From positions 1-64,000 of the forward strand of contig JAWKUA010000001.1 in NCBI GenBank assembly GCA_041398785.1: 64,000 nt of DNA, read 5' to 3'. The position numbers were made by a program, and so were the translations under genes. Each line of letters starts with the position of its first letter. Position 1 is the stretch's first letter. Positions 27,287-36,882 of this stretch are shown piece after piece. This stretch comes from Planctomycetaceae bacterium. Its GTDB lineage: Bacteria > Planctomycetota > Planctomycetia > Planctomycetales > Planctomycetaceae. The notes beneath the pieces are model-generated. The model saw only the letters and a list, made by a program, of their open reading frames with translations. It did no database searches and had not been told where the DNA came from.

Positions 27287-30200
27287 TTAACGAGTCGTCT
27301 TCTGCGTCATGAGAAATTCCAACAAGTCCGCGATCTGTTGGTCCGACAGATCGTTCAATTGCCGATCCGGCATCAGTGAGACTGTCTGCTGAATCAGGTC
27401 TTCCACGTCCTTACGCGCGATGCGGATGTCTTCGTTCTTTGCGGTTCGTAAAACGATTTCCGATTCCGTGCGTTCGACCAGCAATCCCGCGTGGACCTTT
27501 CCGGCGGTTGTGATGACCGTCCAGGCGGCAAATTTCGGATCGATCTTCTTCGATGGTTCCAGCATGCTTTCCAGGATCTCGTCCGCTTCAGCCGCTTGCC
27601 AACATCGTCCAGAGCCGGGCCGATCTGGCCACCTCGCTGCCGATCTTGTGGCACGTGATGCATTGTCGGCTCTTGTTGCTGAAAATGGCAGCTCCGCGAG
27701 TCGCGTCGCCGGGCGTTGCCAGAATGGTGGCGGCGTCGGGAGTTCGATTCAGAGTGCGGCGATATTCCGCAGGCTGAAAGCGAACGAACAAGTTGCGAAT
27801 CTCCGGCACGGACTCCCGCGCCATGGCGAGCAGCTCAACCCTCTTCGAAGCATCGATCCGATCCTCATCAAGCATCGCAACGACCCGCAACGCCGCCTCC
27901 GTCGACTTCAGCGCATCGCTGAGCGGTGTTGGCTCCCGACTCTCGTCTCTCGACTCCGGACTCTCCGCCAGCGACGCGATCCATTTGCGCAGCAGCTTCA
28001 CTCCAGCGACGTCGACTTCCGTGGACCCGATATGAGGCATGCGGCCGCGCCCAGAACACGCGGTGCGGTACAGCAGCACCGACTTCGACGGTTGGCCGGG
28101 AACGATGATCGCTCCGCCGTCGATCTGAAACAGCCCCTGCGCCGGAGGCGCCGCGATCGACTTCATTTCTTCGACGGACGCTTCGAACCGCAGATCGATT
28201 GTCGCCGTGCCGCCGGCGCCGTTCTGATGGCAGTGAGAACAATTGATGGACAGGTACGACCTGGCGCGATCGGCCAGGTCAGCGTGTTCGTCGTACGGAT
28301 TCGCCAGCGCGAGCAACCGCGCGTCGTCGGTGTTCGTCCAGATCGTCCGGCAGTGCTCCGGTCAGCAATCCGACGTCGCGGAAGTGTTCCAGCTGCGACG
28401 TTTCGACGTCACGCTGGTCATCTGTTTTCAACCCTCGACTCTCGTCAACTGCGGCAGCGTGAATGCCAGCGTTCCGCCGATCCACAGATTGTGGCAGCGC
28501 AGGCATTCCGAACGAGAATGCACTGACCACGAACTGCGTTCCGCGAATTTGCCGTAGTCAGCCAGGTTCAGTTCTGTGCCGGAGGCCGGAGCCAGCGTGG
28601 CGTCGGTTTGTTCGGGGTTCCAGACGTAGCTGTAGCCGTACCAGTTCAGGCCGTCGTAGTGCAGCATCTGAGTTTCCAGATTCACTTCGCGACCGGTGTC
28701 ATCGGACAGCGTCACCGTGCGCGCGAGCACGGAATCCGTCGGAAATCGCATTCGTTCCCGCAGGCTGGAATCTTCCTTCTGAACAGGATTCTTCAGTACG
28801 TCGATCACACCGTCGCCGGGAACACCGACCCAGCGCTGAGCGGTCGCTCTGTCGTTCCACATCGGAGCGTTCGGTTCAAACGGCAGCACACCCGGCGCGG
28901 GATTTTGCGCGGACGTGTCGGCGAAGATGCCGGTTTCGCTGAGCGCCTTCGGGAAGGCGGTCGGCCGACCCGCAGCGTCGTTGCGTTCCAATTCGTACAG
29001 CACACCTTCGTAGAAGTTCGAAATGATCAACTCACGATCGGCGTCTTCACCGAAGGCGACGATGCGAAGTCGCAGGTCGACCAGATCGACAAGGTTGGTC
29101 AGGCTGTCGGCCTGGCCATCGTCGCTCGGCGTGATGTCCGAAGCCCAGATGCGGCGGGTTTCCCAGTCGCCGAAGATGTACTTGCCGATCAGTTCCGGAA
29201 ACTTCTTTCCGCGATACACGAAGCCGCCGGTCACGGACGCTCCGTCAGCGTGAGAATACGCGACGGCGGCGGGAAGAATGGGAGTCGGCCCGCGTTTCTG
29301 ATTCGGCAGCACCTGCTGCGGCCCTTCCATGACGCTCCAGCCGTAGTTGCCGCCGCGCTTCACGTTGTAGACCATCTCGTACATTTCCCAGCCGACATCG
29401 CCGACCCACAACTGCCCGTCCGGTCCGAAGTTCATCTTCCACGGATTGCGAAATCCGTAAGCGAAGATTTCCGGGCGGAACTGTTCCGCCGGAAACGTGT
29501 CGACGGTCCTGGAAAACTCGGCCCACGACGCTTCCTGCGGATGTCGCAGTGAATCGGGCAGGCTGCGCTCGTAGCTGATCGGCAGGCCGCTGAGCGTCGT
29601 GGTCGGTTTTGCTTCAGAAGAATCCTCTCCTTCCGCCGTTGTGGAATCCGCGGCATCGTCGGTTGTGTCCTTTGCCGACTGCTCTTCCCGTCGTCGAAGC
29701 TGTCGACGCCGTCGACGTCGCGACTGAGGATCCGGCGCGGCTGCGGTTAAGGTCGCAGTTGTCGACGTCGGCGTGCCGGACACCTCAGCGCCGGGATTCT
29801 GTTCGGTGACCACAAACGGGTTGTCCGCGGGAATCCAGTAAAGCGGTTCTTCCCCCGTGGCGTTCACGTCGATACGCAGAATCGCGGACAGCAGATTGGT
29901 CACGTCCTGCCCGGTCCGCAGCGGATCGGGAGGATTCGGGACTTCGGAATCACCGGTCGAAATGTAAAGGCAGCCGTCCGGGCCGAACTTCAGGCACGCT
30001 CCGTTGTGGCCTCCTTCGCGAAATGTCAGCACGACTTTTTCGCTGGCGACGTCGCAGCGAGGAATTCCGTCGGCATCGAAAGTCACGTTGAAGCGGCTCA
30101 CTCGAGTTCCGTCGTCCAGCGGACCTTCGGGAGCACCCACCAGCGTGTAGGCGATCCAGCAGACAGGAACCTTTGGATATTCGGGATGATGCACCAGTCC

Positions 30201-30572
30201 GTACGCCGCTCCGATTCGTTTTGCCGTTGGATGTGGCGTGAGCTGGTCGAAGACGGCCTGCAGATCGACGAACAGATCCGGTTCGGACACGTCGCGGTTA
30301 TCAAGGAATGAATGAACCGAACCGTTCTGCGAGGCCACCCACAATCGCTTGCCGGCCGGGTCGGATTCAATCAGCAGCGGCTGGTCCAGCTTCAGGTTCG
30401 GAAACCTGACGACTGTTTTCAGCGGAGGCGGCGGTTCCGGCGAACCGGACACCTTGTTGGTTGTCCATGGCTTGCGCGGGGACACGATTTCATCCGCGGA
30501 ACACGGCGACAGGCCGGCAACGCAGCCAGCCAGCAGGACGAAACAGCAGGAACGACAAAAAGCAGGCAGCAT
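27287..30572 (-). pseudogene. secreted sugar-dehydrogenase/cytochrome c protein broken by frameshifts
   Basis: The first frame (30572-28428) encodes a signal peptide, a glucose/sorbosone dehydrogenase-type beta propeller (HHPEYPKVPVCWIAYT, GDSEVPNPPDPLRTGQDV, YGFRNPWKMNFGPDGQLWVGDVG) and a first haem motif CLRCHNL. The rest of the same protein continues in other frames: LKTDDQRDVETSQLEHF near 28400, LLALANPYDEHADL with CSHCH from about 28330, CITCHKIG near 27650, then QIGPALDDVG and finally LEPSKKIDPKFAAWTVIT to the stop. At least four frame changes occur, most at short G, T or A runs. This is the PSCyt-type architecture common in planctomycetes. It is either a recent pseudogene or an assembly with homopolymer errors. 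Confidence 0.85.
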
Positions 30573-30764
30573 GATTCGAATCCTCTGAAATTCAGGTCTC
30601 CACGAGGTTCTGACGTTTTACTATGCTGCCGCGTCAAGTGCCATCGATTCGTTGGTAGTTGGCTCGCCGAATCGTAGCTCAGTCTCGCCGAGGCTGAAGC
30701 ACCTGTCCTCCGACGTCCTACCGGGAAACACCCCGCTTCTTTATTGGACGTCCTGCGGCAGGAT

Positions 30765-30787
30765 GTCGCGTCTCGGCGAGACGCGAC
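30765..30787. repeat. short perfect palindrome upstream of cysS
   Basis: A 10-bp arm (GTCGCGTCTC) and its exact inverted complement flank a 3-base centre. A weaker hairpin with the same CTCG/CGAG theme is about 90 bp upstream (near 30680). The 290-bp gap 30573-30862 holds no gene that I can support; it separates divergent genes and must carry the cysS promoter. Confidence 0.6.
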
Positions 30788-30862
30788 TACGACGGTTACC
30801 GACTTTGGATCTACACTTCGCAGCTCATCCCGTCTCCGACCCCCCGATACGTTCCGAACTCC

Positions 30863-32368
30863 ATGCAAATTCACTTCTACAACACGCTGTCCAATCAGAC
30901 GGAAACATTCACACCTGCCGAAGACAACATCGTCCGCATGTATAGCTGCGGGCCGACGGTTTACGACTTCGCTCACATCGGAAACTTCCGGTCGTTTCTG
31001 TTCGCCGACGTCATTCGCCGCACGCTGGAATTTTTCGACTACGACGTTCATCACGTCATGAACATCACCGACGTGGGCCACATGACCGATGACGCCAGCG
31101 CCGACGGCGCCGGTCAGGACAAGATGGCCGCGGCGGCTCAGCGAGTCAAAGAAGACAAGAAGTCCGGCAAGGTTCCGGAAGGAGCGGTGGCCGACCCGGA
31201 CGATCCGTACCAGATCGCGGATTACTACACGAAGGCGTTTCTGGAAGACGCTCAGACGCTGGGCGTCAAGGTCGCCTTCGAACCGGAAAACATCCTGAAG
31301 GCGACCGACAACATCGACACGATGCAGGAGATGATCGCGCAGCTCATCACGAGCAACCACGCGTACGTCGGCCCGGACGGAGTCGTTTATTACAGCGTCG
31401 AAAGTTTTCCGGACTACGGAAAACTCAGCGGCAATACTCTGGATCAGTTGCAGACGGGAGCCGGCGGACGAATCTCAGACGCCAACCAGTCCAACAAGCG
31501 TCATCCTGCGGACTTCATGCTTTGGAAGCCGGACCAGACGCACATCATGAAATGGGACTCGCCGTGGGGAACCGGCTACCCCGGCTGGCACATCGAATGT
31601 TCCTGCATGGCTCGCAAACGTCTGGGCCGCGACGTCATCGATATTCACACCGGCGGCGAGGACCTGATCTTTCCGCACCACGAATGCGAAATCGCTCAGT
31701 CGCGCGGAGCCACCGGAGCCGATGCATTCGCTCGTTTCTGGATGCACGCTCGCTTTCTGATGGTGGAAGGCGAAAAGATGTCAAAAAGCAAAGGCAACTT
31801 CTGGACCGTGCGCGACGTGCTGGAGGGCCGGGCCACCGGCATCAAAGTTCATCCGGCCGTGCTGCGGCTGGAACTGATCAAGTCGCACTACCGTTCGAAC
31901 ATGAACTTCACGAAGAAGGGTCTGCAGGATTCCGCCAACATCGTGAAACGGCTGACGGAATTCCGTTCGAAACTGGAAGCCGCCGCTGGTGGGCAGACCG
32001 CCGACGTGAGTCTCGAACATCCGATTCTGAAAGAGTTCGGGGAAGCTCTGGCCGACGACCTGAACTTTTCGAAGGCACTGGCTGTCGTTGTTCCGTGGGC
32101 CGCGACGGAACCGGACAATCCCGCGGAAGCTCTGGCGGTGCTGGACCGGATCAACGCTGTGCTGGCGGTGGCGCCGCTGGCGTCAACAGCCGCTGCGAGC
32201 GCTGACGACGAGGGTCCCCGGATTTTGTCGCTGTGCAAGGCGCTCGACGACGCTCGAGCGACAAAGAACTGGCCAACGGCTGATAGCATCCGCAGCGAAA
32301 TCGAATCCGCCGGCTACACCGTGCGAACGACTCCGGAAGGCACAGTCGCGGAGAAGAAGCTGGCGTAG
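30863..32368 (+). CDS. cysS: cysteinyl-tRNA synthetase
   Basis: The protein has 501 residues and charges tRNA-Cys. The N-terminal zinc and active-site region reads MYSCGPTVYDFAHIGNFRSF, with HIGN in place of HIGH, a variant seen elsewhere in the family. WHIECSCMA with TGGEDLIFPHHECE supplies the other zinc ligands, and KMSKSKGNF is the KMSKS loop. A roughly 35-residue charged insertion after NITDVGHMTDD (AAAAQRVKEDKKSGKVPEG) lengthens the protein compared with the E. coli enzyme. The C-terminal anticodon domain is complete. Confidence 0.97.
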   Translation: MQIHFYNTLSNQTETFTPAEDNIVRMYSCGPTVYDFAHIGNFRSFLFADVIRRTLEFFDYDVHHVMNITDVGHMTDDASADGAGQDKMAAAAQRVKEDKKSGKVPEGAVADPDDPYQIADYYTKAFLEDAQTLGVKVAFEPENILKATDNIDTMQEMIAQLITSNHAYVGPDGVVYYSVESFPDYGKLSGNTLDQLQTGAGGRISDANQSNKRHPADFMLWKPDQTHIMKWDSPWGTGYPGWHIECSCMARKRLGRDVIDIHTGGEDLIFPHHECEIAQSRGATGADAFARFWMHARFLMVEGEKMSKSKGNFWTVRDVLEGRATGIKVHPAVLRLELIKSHYRSNMNFTKKGLQDSANIVKRLTEFRSKLEAAAGGQTADVSLEHPILKEFGEALADDLNFSKALAVVVPWAATEPDNPAEALAVLDRINAVLAVAPLASTAAASADDEGPRILSLCKALDDARATKNWPTADSIRSEIESAGYTVRTTPEGTVAEKKLA

Positions 32369-32388
32369 TCGCGCGCACCACGCACGCT

Positions 32389-32418
32389 CCGTCATTCGCA
32401 CGCAGGCGGGAATGACGG
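32389..32418. repeat. short copy of the GTCATTC..GGAATGAC palindrome
   Basis: A 30-bp near-palindrome just after the cysS stop, with arms CCGTCATTC and GAATGACGG around an Arg-rich-looking GC core. It belongs to the same family as the large inverted repeat at 33621-33685. Confidence 0.7.
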
Positions 32419-32449
32419 GATGCGCGCGACGCGGACAAATTCGCGACGG

Positions 32450-32956
32450 CTACTCAGCCGGCACCACGAAACTCATGTGCATTTCGCAGTGGCGAAGCTG
32501 GAATTCGTCCCATTCGCCGGGGCCCATTGTTCCGAAACCGGGATGAGGTGCGCGGTTGGGTTCCGTATTTGCGCGGTTCACGGCCGCTCGCAGTTCGCTG
32601 AGTCCGACTTCGGTCGACGTCGGGCCGGGAATCATGTTGGCTGCCTTCTTCGGCAGCCTGAACCCAGGCGACAGGGTCTGCGTCAGCATCTTCTTCTTCA
32701 TCAGCAGCCGCATGACGAATTGCACGGGAGCAGGCATCGTGAAGGTGGAGTTGCCGTCGATCATGACACAGATCGAATCGGCCATGTGTTTCATGATCTG
32801 CCCGAACGACCAATTGCCCAGCGTCTTTGTCTGCATGCCGGCCAGCCGTTCCGCGTCGACCAGCAGGTCGTTGTAGGTGGCGTAGTGAACCGTTCGGCGA
32901 CCGGTCACCTGCTTCGTGTTCACCGGTTGTTTGGACGAAGTCGTCTGTACTGACAT
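32450..32956 (-). CDS. DUF1569 family protein (DinB-like fold)
   Basis: From ATG 32956 the product has 168 residues and no signal peptide. The sequence HYATYNDLLVDAERLAG, LGNWSFGQIMKHMADSICVMIDG and the C-terminal HPGFGTMGPGEWDEFQLRHCEMHMSF match DUF1569. The His residues (KHMAD, LRHCEMHM) are placed as metal ligands in DinB-type four-helix bundles. The biochemical role of the family is unknown. It diverges from an SRPBCC protein with a 167-bp gap. Confidence 0.8.
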   Translation of the reverse strand: MSVQTTSSKQPVNTKQVTGRRTVHYATYNDLLVDAERLAGMQTKTLGNWSFGQIMKHMADSICVMIDGNSTFTMPAPVQFVMRLLMKKKMLTQTLSPGFRLPKKAANMIPGPTSTEVGLSELRAAVNRANTEPNRAPHPGFGTMGPGEWDEFQLRHCEMHMSFVVPAE

Positions 32957-33123
32957 CACGTGGCCTTTCGGGAAAGAAGAAATCCGGAACGTCGCATCCT
33001 GATCGACCGTTGCAAATATGTGACCTTTTGGTAACATAACTTTCGTCGACGAGACCGTCAATAAACTGCCGCGAAAAACACCGATCGTTCGTGAGCCATC
33101 TCACGTCCGGGGAGAACTTTCCA

Positions 33124-33558
33124 ATGACCGACATATCCGATTTGACACTCGACCTGTCGCAGAGCGTCATCATCAGCGCCGCCATTGGCGACGTGTGGAA
33201 GAATCTGCTTCAGCGATTAAGTGCCGACAGTGCAACTTCGGACGGGCAGCCCATGCCGCTGGTTCTGGAAGAATGGCCGGGAGGCCGCTGGTTTCGGGAT
33301 CTCGGCAGCGGTCAGGGGCATTTGTGGGCGTTCGTGCAGGTCATCAAGCCGCCGACAATTCTGGAACTGCAGGGCCCGATGTTCATGTCCTACGCAGTGG
33401 CCGGCCATATCCAGTTCAAGCTCATTCAGCAGACGGACGGCGTCGAACTTGCCCTGCGACATCGCGCGATGGGCATGATTGAAGATGAACATCGAAAGGG
33501 TGTTGTGCCCGGCTGGCAGGCGATTCTGGAACACGTGAAGAGCCGCAGCGAGACGTGA
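33124..33558 (+). CDS. SRPBCC/AHSA1-type ligand-binding domain protein
   Basis: From ATG 33124, with GGGGAGA upstream, the product has 144 residues. It has the AHSA1/SRPBCC pattern of a helix-grip fold: SVIISAAIGDVWKNLLQRL, GGRWFRDLGSGQGHLWAFVQVIKPPTILELQGPM, and a C-terminal helix VVPGWQAILEHVKSRSE. An ArsR-type regulator gene follows, a frequent pairing in this family. The ligand is unknown. Confidence 0.8.
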   Translation: MTDISDLTLDLSQSVIISAAIGDVWKNLLQRLSADSATSDGQPMPLVLEEWPGGRWFRDLGSGQGHLWAFVQVIKPPTILELQGPMFMSYAVAGHIQFKLIQQTDGVELALRHRAMGMIEDEHRKGVVPGWQAILEHVKSRSET

Positions 33559-33620
33559 CACCGAACCGCACAACACTGCCCCGTCATTCCCGGGCGTTAT
33601 TTCGTTCCGTCATTCTGTTC

Positions 33621-33685
33621 CGTCATTCCCGCGCAGGCGGGAACCCAGTGTTCGCGGATGGGTTCCCGCCTGCGCGGGAATGACG
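33621..33685. repeat. perfect 27-bp inverted repeat (GTCATTCCCGC family)
   Basis: Arms 33621-33647 and 33659-33685 are exact inverted complements with an 11-base loop. Diverged partial copies of the same theme flank it (33580-33615 and 33690-33730) and another is at 32389-32418. It sits between the SRPBCC gene and the ArsR gene, so the transcript linking them would carry a very stable hairpin. Confidence 0.9.
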
Positions 33686-33772
33686 AGGGTGTACTGGTCC
33701 GACTTCGTTCCCGTTTGCGCGAGAATGACCGGGGTGGAGGCAGTGAAGCGTTAACGGCGCGGCAATACACAC

Positions 33773-34108
33773 ATGCCGGACGAACTTGACCCGATCTTCA
33801 AAGCTCTCAGCGACCCGACGCGGCGCGAGATCCTCGACCTGTTGCGCGAGAGAACTCGCACGACCACCGAGATCGTCGAAAAGTTCCCGCACCTGTCTCG
33901 TTTTGCGGTGATGAAGCACATGGAAGTGCTGCGATCGGCAAACCTGCTGCTGACGCGCGCGGAAGGTCGTCAGCGCATCCATTCACTGAACGCCGCTCCG
34001 ATCCGTCAAATCGCCGAACGCTGGATCAGCCGTTTCGACGCCTTCTGGGCCAACACCCTGCTGCGCGTGCAGGAGGATGCGGAACAGACCGATAACGAGT
34101 CGTCCTGA
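33773..34108 (+). CDS. ArsR-family transcriptional regulator
   Basis: The protein has 111 residues. The winged-helix HTH is clear: IFKALSDPTRREILDLLRERTRTTTEIVEKFPHLSRFAVMKHMEVLRSANLL. Metal-binding Cys motifs of classical ArsR are absent, placing it in the SRPBCC-linked group. It probably represses or activates the upstream SRPBCC gene or itself. Confidence 0.9.
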   Translation: MPDELDPIFKALSDPTRREILDLLRERTRTTTEIVEKFPHLSRFAVMKHMEVLRSANLLLTRAEGRQRIHSLNAAPIRQIAERWISRFDAFWANTLLRVQEDAEQTDNESS

Positions 34109-34196
34109 ATTTCCCGGACGGAAAGCTCTCGCTTCCTCGGATGTGCAGGTTTTTAGCTACACTCATTCGGAAGAAACTGAAGACACGGAGAATTCC

Positions 34197-34736
34197 ATGA
34201 GTACAGCTGCTGAGTTTGTTCCCCGATACACAGTTGAAGACTACCAGCTGTGGGAAGGCGACTGGGAACTGTGGGACGGAATTGCTGTCGCGATGACACC
34301 CAGTCCGTTCGGCAGACACGCGAAGCTGCTGGCGCAGCTGGCGCGGACGCTGGGCAATGCCATCGAAGCCGCTCAGTGCAGCGCCACCGTATTGGTCGAA
34401 CTCGACTGGCTCGTCTCCAGGACGACAGTTTTGCGACCGGATCTGACCGTTGTTTGCGGCGATGCGCCCGAGCGGCACGTTGAAGAACCTCCGGCGCTGG
34501 TCGCTGAAATCCTGTCGGCAACAACTCGCGAACGAGACCTGTCGATGAAGAAGGAGATCTACCGACAGCAGGCGGTGTCCTGGTATCTGATCGTCGACCC
34601 GGACGCGTCGACCATTGCTGCCTATCGTTTGAATGAAGGCGGCCGGTTCGAAGAAGTGGCTGACCGGGAACCGATCGTGATTGACCTCTGCGAGAACTGC
34701 CGTATCGAATTCAGCGAATCGCAGCTCTTTCGCTGA
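34197..34736 (+). CDS. Uma2-family (DUF820) nuclease-fold protein
   Basis: From ATG 34197, with GGAG upstream, the product has 179 residues. It has the Uma2 restriction-nuclease-like core: YTVEDYQLWEGDWELWDGIAVAMTPSPFGRHAKLLAQL, VLRPDLTVVCGD, and PALVAEILSATTRERDLSMKKEIYRQQAVSWYLIVDPDASTIAAY. The PD-(D/E)xK residues (RPDL, EIL, and K in MKKEIY) are in place. Members are numerous in planctomycetes and cyanobacteria; their biological role is not established. Confidence 0.88.
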   Translation: MSTAAEFVPRYTVEDYQLWEGDWELWDGIAVAMTPSPFGRHAKLLAQLARTLGNAIEAAQCSATVLVELDWLVSRTTVLRPDLTVVCGDAPERHVEEPPALVAEILSATTRERDLSMKKEIYRQQAVSWYLIVDPDASTIAAYRLNEGGRFEEVADREPIVIDLCENCRIEFSESQLFR

Positions 34737-34980
34737 CACCGGCGTGTTCACCGCCGTTGACGGCAGATGTTGCTCAGACGTCGTTCTACGAACGCGCCTG
34801 CATTGTGCGTTCGGCAATGCCAGGTTCCCGAGTGTCGCGGGAGATGCGGCTTCGACTCGCGTCACGTCGTGCAACAGACTCACGCGGCGCGTGGCACGGT
34901 CGCCGGCAGACGTTATCCTCCTTCCGAAATCAACACGGCGATGCGGCCGCACGAGTCCTCATTCGGAGAAACCACACGTC

Positions 34981-36120
34981 ATGACATCCATGCTCGCTGA
35001 CAACAAACTACCCGACCTTCGCGCCGGGCTTCTGGCGGACGTGGTCACGCCGTCGGTGATCGTGCTGGCGGATCGAGTTCGGTACAACGTCGACCGGATG
35101 ATCGACGTCGCCGGATCGGCCGATCGGCTGCGGCCGCACTGCAAGACGCATAAGATGTCCGCCGTGGTGAAGATTCTGCTCGAAAAGGGAATCACCCGGC
35201 ACAAGGCGGCGACGATTGCCGAAGTGGAGATGCTGGCCGATGCCGGGGCCACCGACATCGTGTTCGCGTACAACCCTGTCGGTCCCAATATTGCTCGCGT
35301 GGTCGAAATCGCCAAACGGTTTCCTGATGTGACGTTTGCGGTCACGGCGGATCACGAGCAGCCTCTGCGGCAGCTTGCCAGCGCCGCTGCGGCAGCCGGA
35401 GTTTCCGTCGGCGTGCTGCTGGACGTTGACCCGGGGCTGCATCGAACAGGACTTGATCCCCGTTCGAACGACGCACTGAATCTGTACCGGCTGATATCGG
35501 AACTTGCCGGAGTCCGACCCGCGGGATTTCACGTGTACGATGGCCATCAGCACCAGCACACTCTGGACGAACGCCGAGCCGCCGTGATGAAGGAATGGCC
35601 CGAAGTCATCAGCCTGAAGCGTCGCTGCGAAGACGCGGGGCTTGCGGTTCCCGAACTGCTGTGCGGAGGGACTCCGACGTTTCCGGTCTACGCCGAACTG
35701 GATGAACCGGCGATCGCTCTCAGCCCCGGCACCGCCATTTTTCATGATGCCGGATACGGTCAGTTCGACGACCTGCCGTTCGAACCGGCGGCTTTGGTGG
35801 CGACTCGCGTCATCAGCCGGTCGGCGCCGAACCGGGTGACTGTGGATCTCGGCAACAAGTCTGTCGCCGCTGATCCTCCGAAGGGTGCCCGCGTCGTTTT
35901 TCCCGACCTGCCGGACGCCAAGCAGGTGATTCACAACGAGGAGCATCTGGTGCTGGAAACAGATCGGGCGAAGAACTTTCAGCCCGGCGATTTGCTGCTG
36001 GGGATTCCGATGCACATCTGCCCGACGATTGCTCTTCACCCGGATGTCACGGTGATTGAGAACGGTGAAATTACCGGTCGCTGGGAAGTCACCGCCCGCA
36101 ACCATCGACTGACGATCTGA
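34981..36120 (+). CDS. D-threonine aldolase / D-serine dehydratase-like PLP enzyme
   Basis: The protein has 379 residues and the fold-type III (alanine racemase N-terminal) barrel. The PLP Lys is in RPHCKTHKM. The C-terminal metal site has the His-x-Cys of IPMHICPT, which is the zinc-binding pair of D-serine dehydratases, whereas bacterial D-threonine aldolases usually have His-x-Asp. Substrate choice therefore remains open between D-threonine, D-serine or a related beta-hydroxy D-amino acid. Confidence 0.85.
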   Translation: MTSMLADNKLPDLRAGLLADVVTPSVIVLADRVRYNVDRMIDVAGSADRLRPHCKTHKMSAVVKILLEKGITRHKAATIAEVEMLADAGATDIVFAYNPVGPNIARVVEIAKRFPDVTFAVTADHEQPLRQLASAAAAAGVSVGVLLDVDPGLHRTGLDPRSNDALNLYRLISELAGVRPAGFHVYDGHQHQHTLDERRAAVMKEWPEVISLKRRCEDAGLAVPELLCGGTPTFPVYAELDEPAIALSPGTAIFHDAGYGQFDDLPFEPAALVATRVISRSAPNRVTVDLGNKSVAADPPKGARVVFPDLPDAKQVIHNEEHLVLETDRAKNFQPGDLLLGIPMHICPTIALHPDVTVIENGEITGRWEVTARNHRLTI

Positions 36121-36150
36121 CCTGCGGCGATTCGCCGATCGGGCGACGGA

Positions 36151-36663
36151 ATGTCGATCATGGAACTCTTCGACGTTGTTGACGAACTTGATCGTGTCGT
36201 GGAACAGCGGCCGCGCGGGGAAGTCCATGCGGCGCGACTGCGGCACCGCGCCGTTCATGTGTTTCTGGTCCGTGGCGACGGACGCATGCTGATTCACCTG
36301 CGAACGCCGACAAAGGAAGAATTCCCGTCCGTGTGGACGTCATCCGCTTCGGGACACGTCAGCGCAGGAGAAACCTACGACGAATCCGCGGCCAGGGAAC
36401 TGACGGAGGAACTGGGGATCGTCGCGCCCCTGGAACGCTTGAAAAAATTCGACGCGTGCCCTGACACATCGATGGAATTCACGGTGCTGTATTCCGCGGC
36501 TTCCGATGAACCGATCAGCGCTGACGAAACCGAAATTGCCGCTATCGACTGGCTGGAAACCGGCGAGATTTCCAGACGCATTCGAGACCGTCCGGCGCTG
36601 TTTTCTCCGGCGTTTCGTCTGTTGTTCGAGTGGTTCGACACAGTGAACAGGAATTCAACCTGA
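36151..36663 (+). CDS. NUDIX hydrolase
   Basis: The protein has 170 residues. The NUDIX box G-x5-E-x7-REL-x-EE-x-GI is intact in GHVSAGETYDESAARELTEE. The N-terminal ELFDVVDELDRVVEQRPRGEVH and HRAVHVFLVRGDGRMLIHLR resemble IPP-isomerase-like and YfcD-type NUDIX proteins. The gene is 30 bp after the D-amino-acid enzyme gene on the same strand and may be co-transcribed. The substrate is unknown. Confidence 0.9.
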   Translation: MSIMELFDVVDELDRVVEQRPRGEVHAARLRHRAVHVFLVRGDGRMLIHLRTPTKEEFPSVWTSSASGHVSAGETYDESAARELTEELGIVAPLERLKKFDACPDTSMEFTVLYSAASDEPISADETEIAAIDWLETGEISRRIRDRPALFSPAFRLLFEWFDTVNRNST

Positions 36664-36688
36664 GGGTAGTTATCTGAACTCTCTTGGC

Positions 36689-36718
36689 TTGCGATCGTCG
36701 CGCGGACTTGTTTATGCT
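36689..36718 (+). promoter_or_regulatory. possible sigma-70-type promoter for the ECF sigma gene
   Basis: TTGCGA and TATGCT are separated by 18 bases, about 165 bp ahead of the ECF sigma factor start. This is a pattern match only; planctomycete promoters are poorly known. Confidence 0.3.
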
Positions 36719-36882
36719 GACAAATGGGTTTTTACGGTGACCAGCAATTCACGTGTGTGCCGCCATCAGCGCGGCAGTCCTGTTGAAAACTCTTCCTGCA
36801 GAACTGTGGTTATCGGCCGACGGTCGACGCGACAGACGCGTGCCGTTGGTCACCTGCCACCTCGCCAGAAAATACGCCTGCC

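Noticed and set aside
30573..30862. T-box or other riboswitch ahead of cysS
   Set aside because: No T-box sequence or specifier-loop architecture; only short palindromes of the dispersed-repeat kind.
35008..36297. A 429-codon frame antisense to the D-amino-acid enzyme
   Set aside because: It is a mirror of GC-rich codon use in a well-conserved gene; no family match and no start context.
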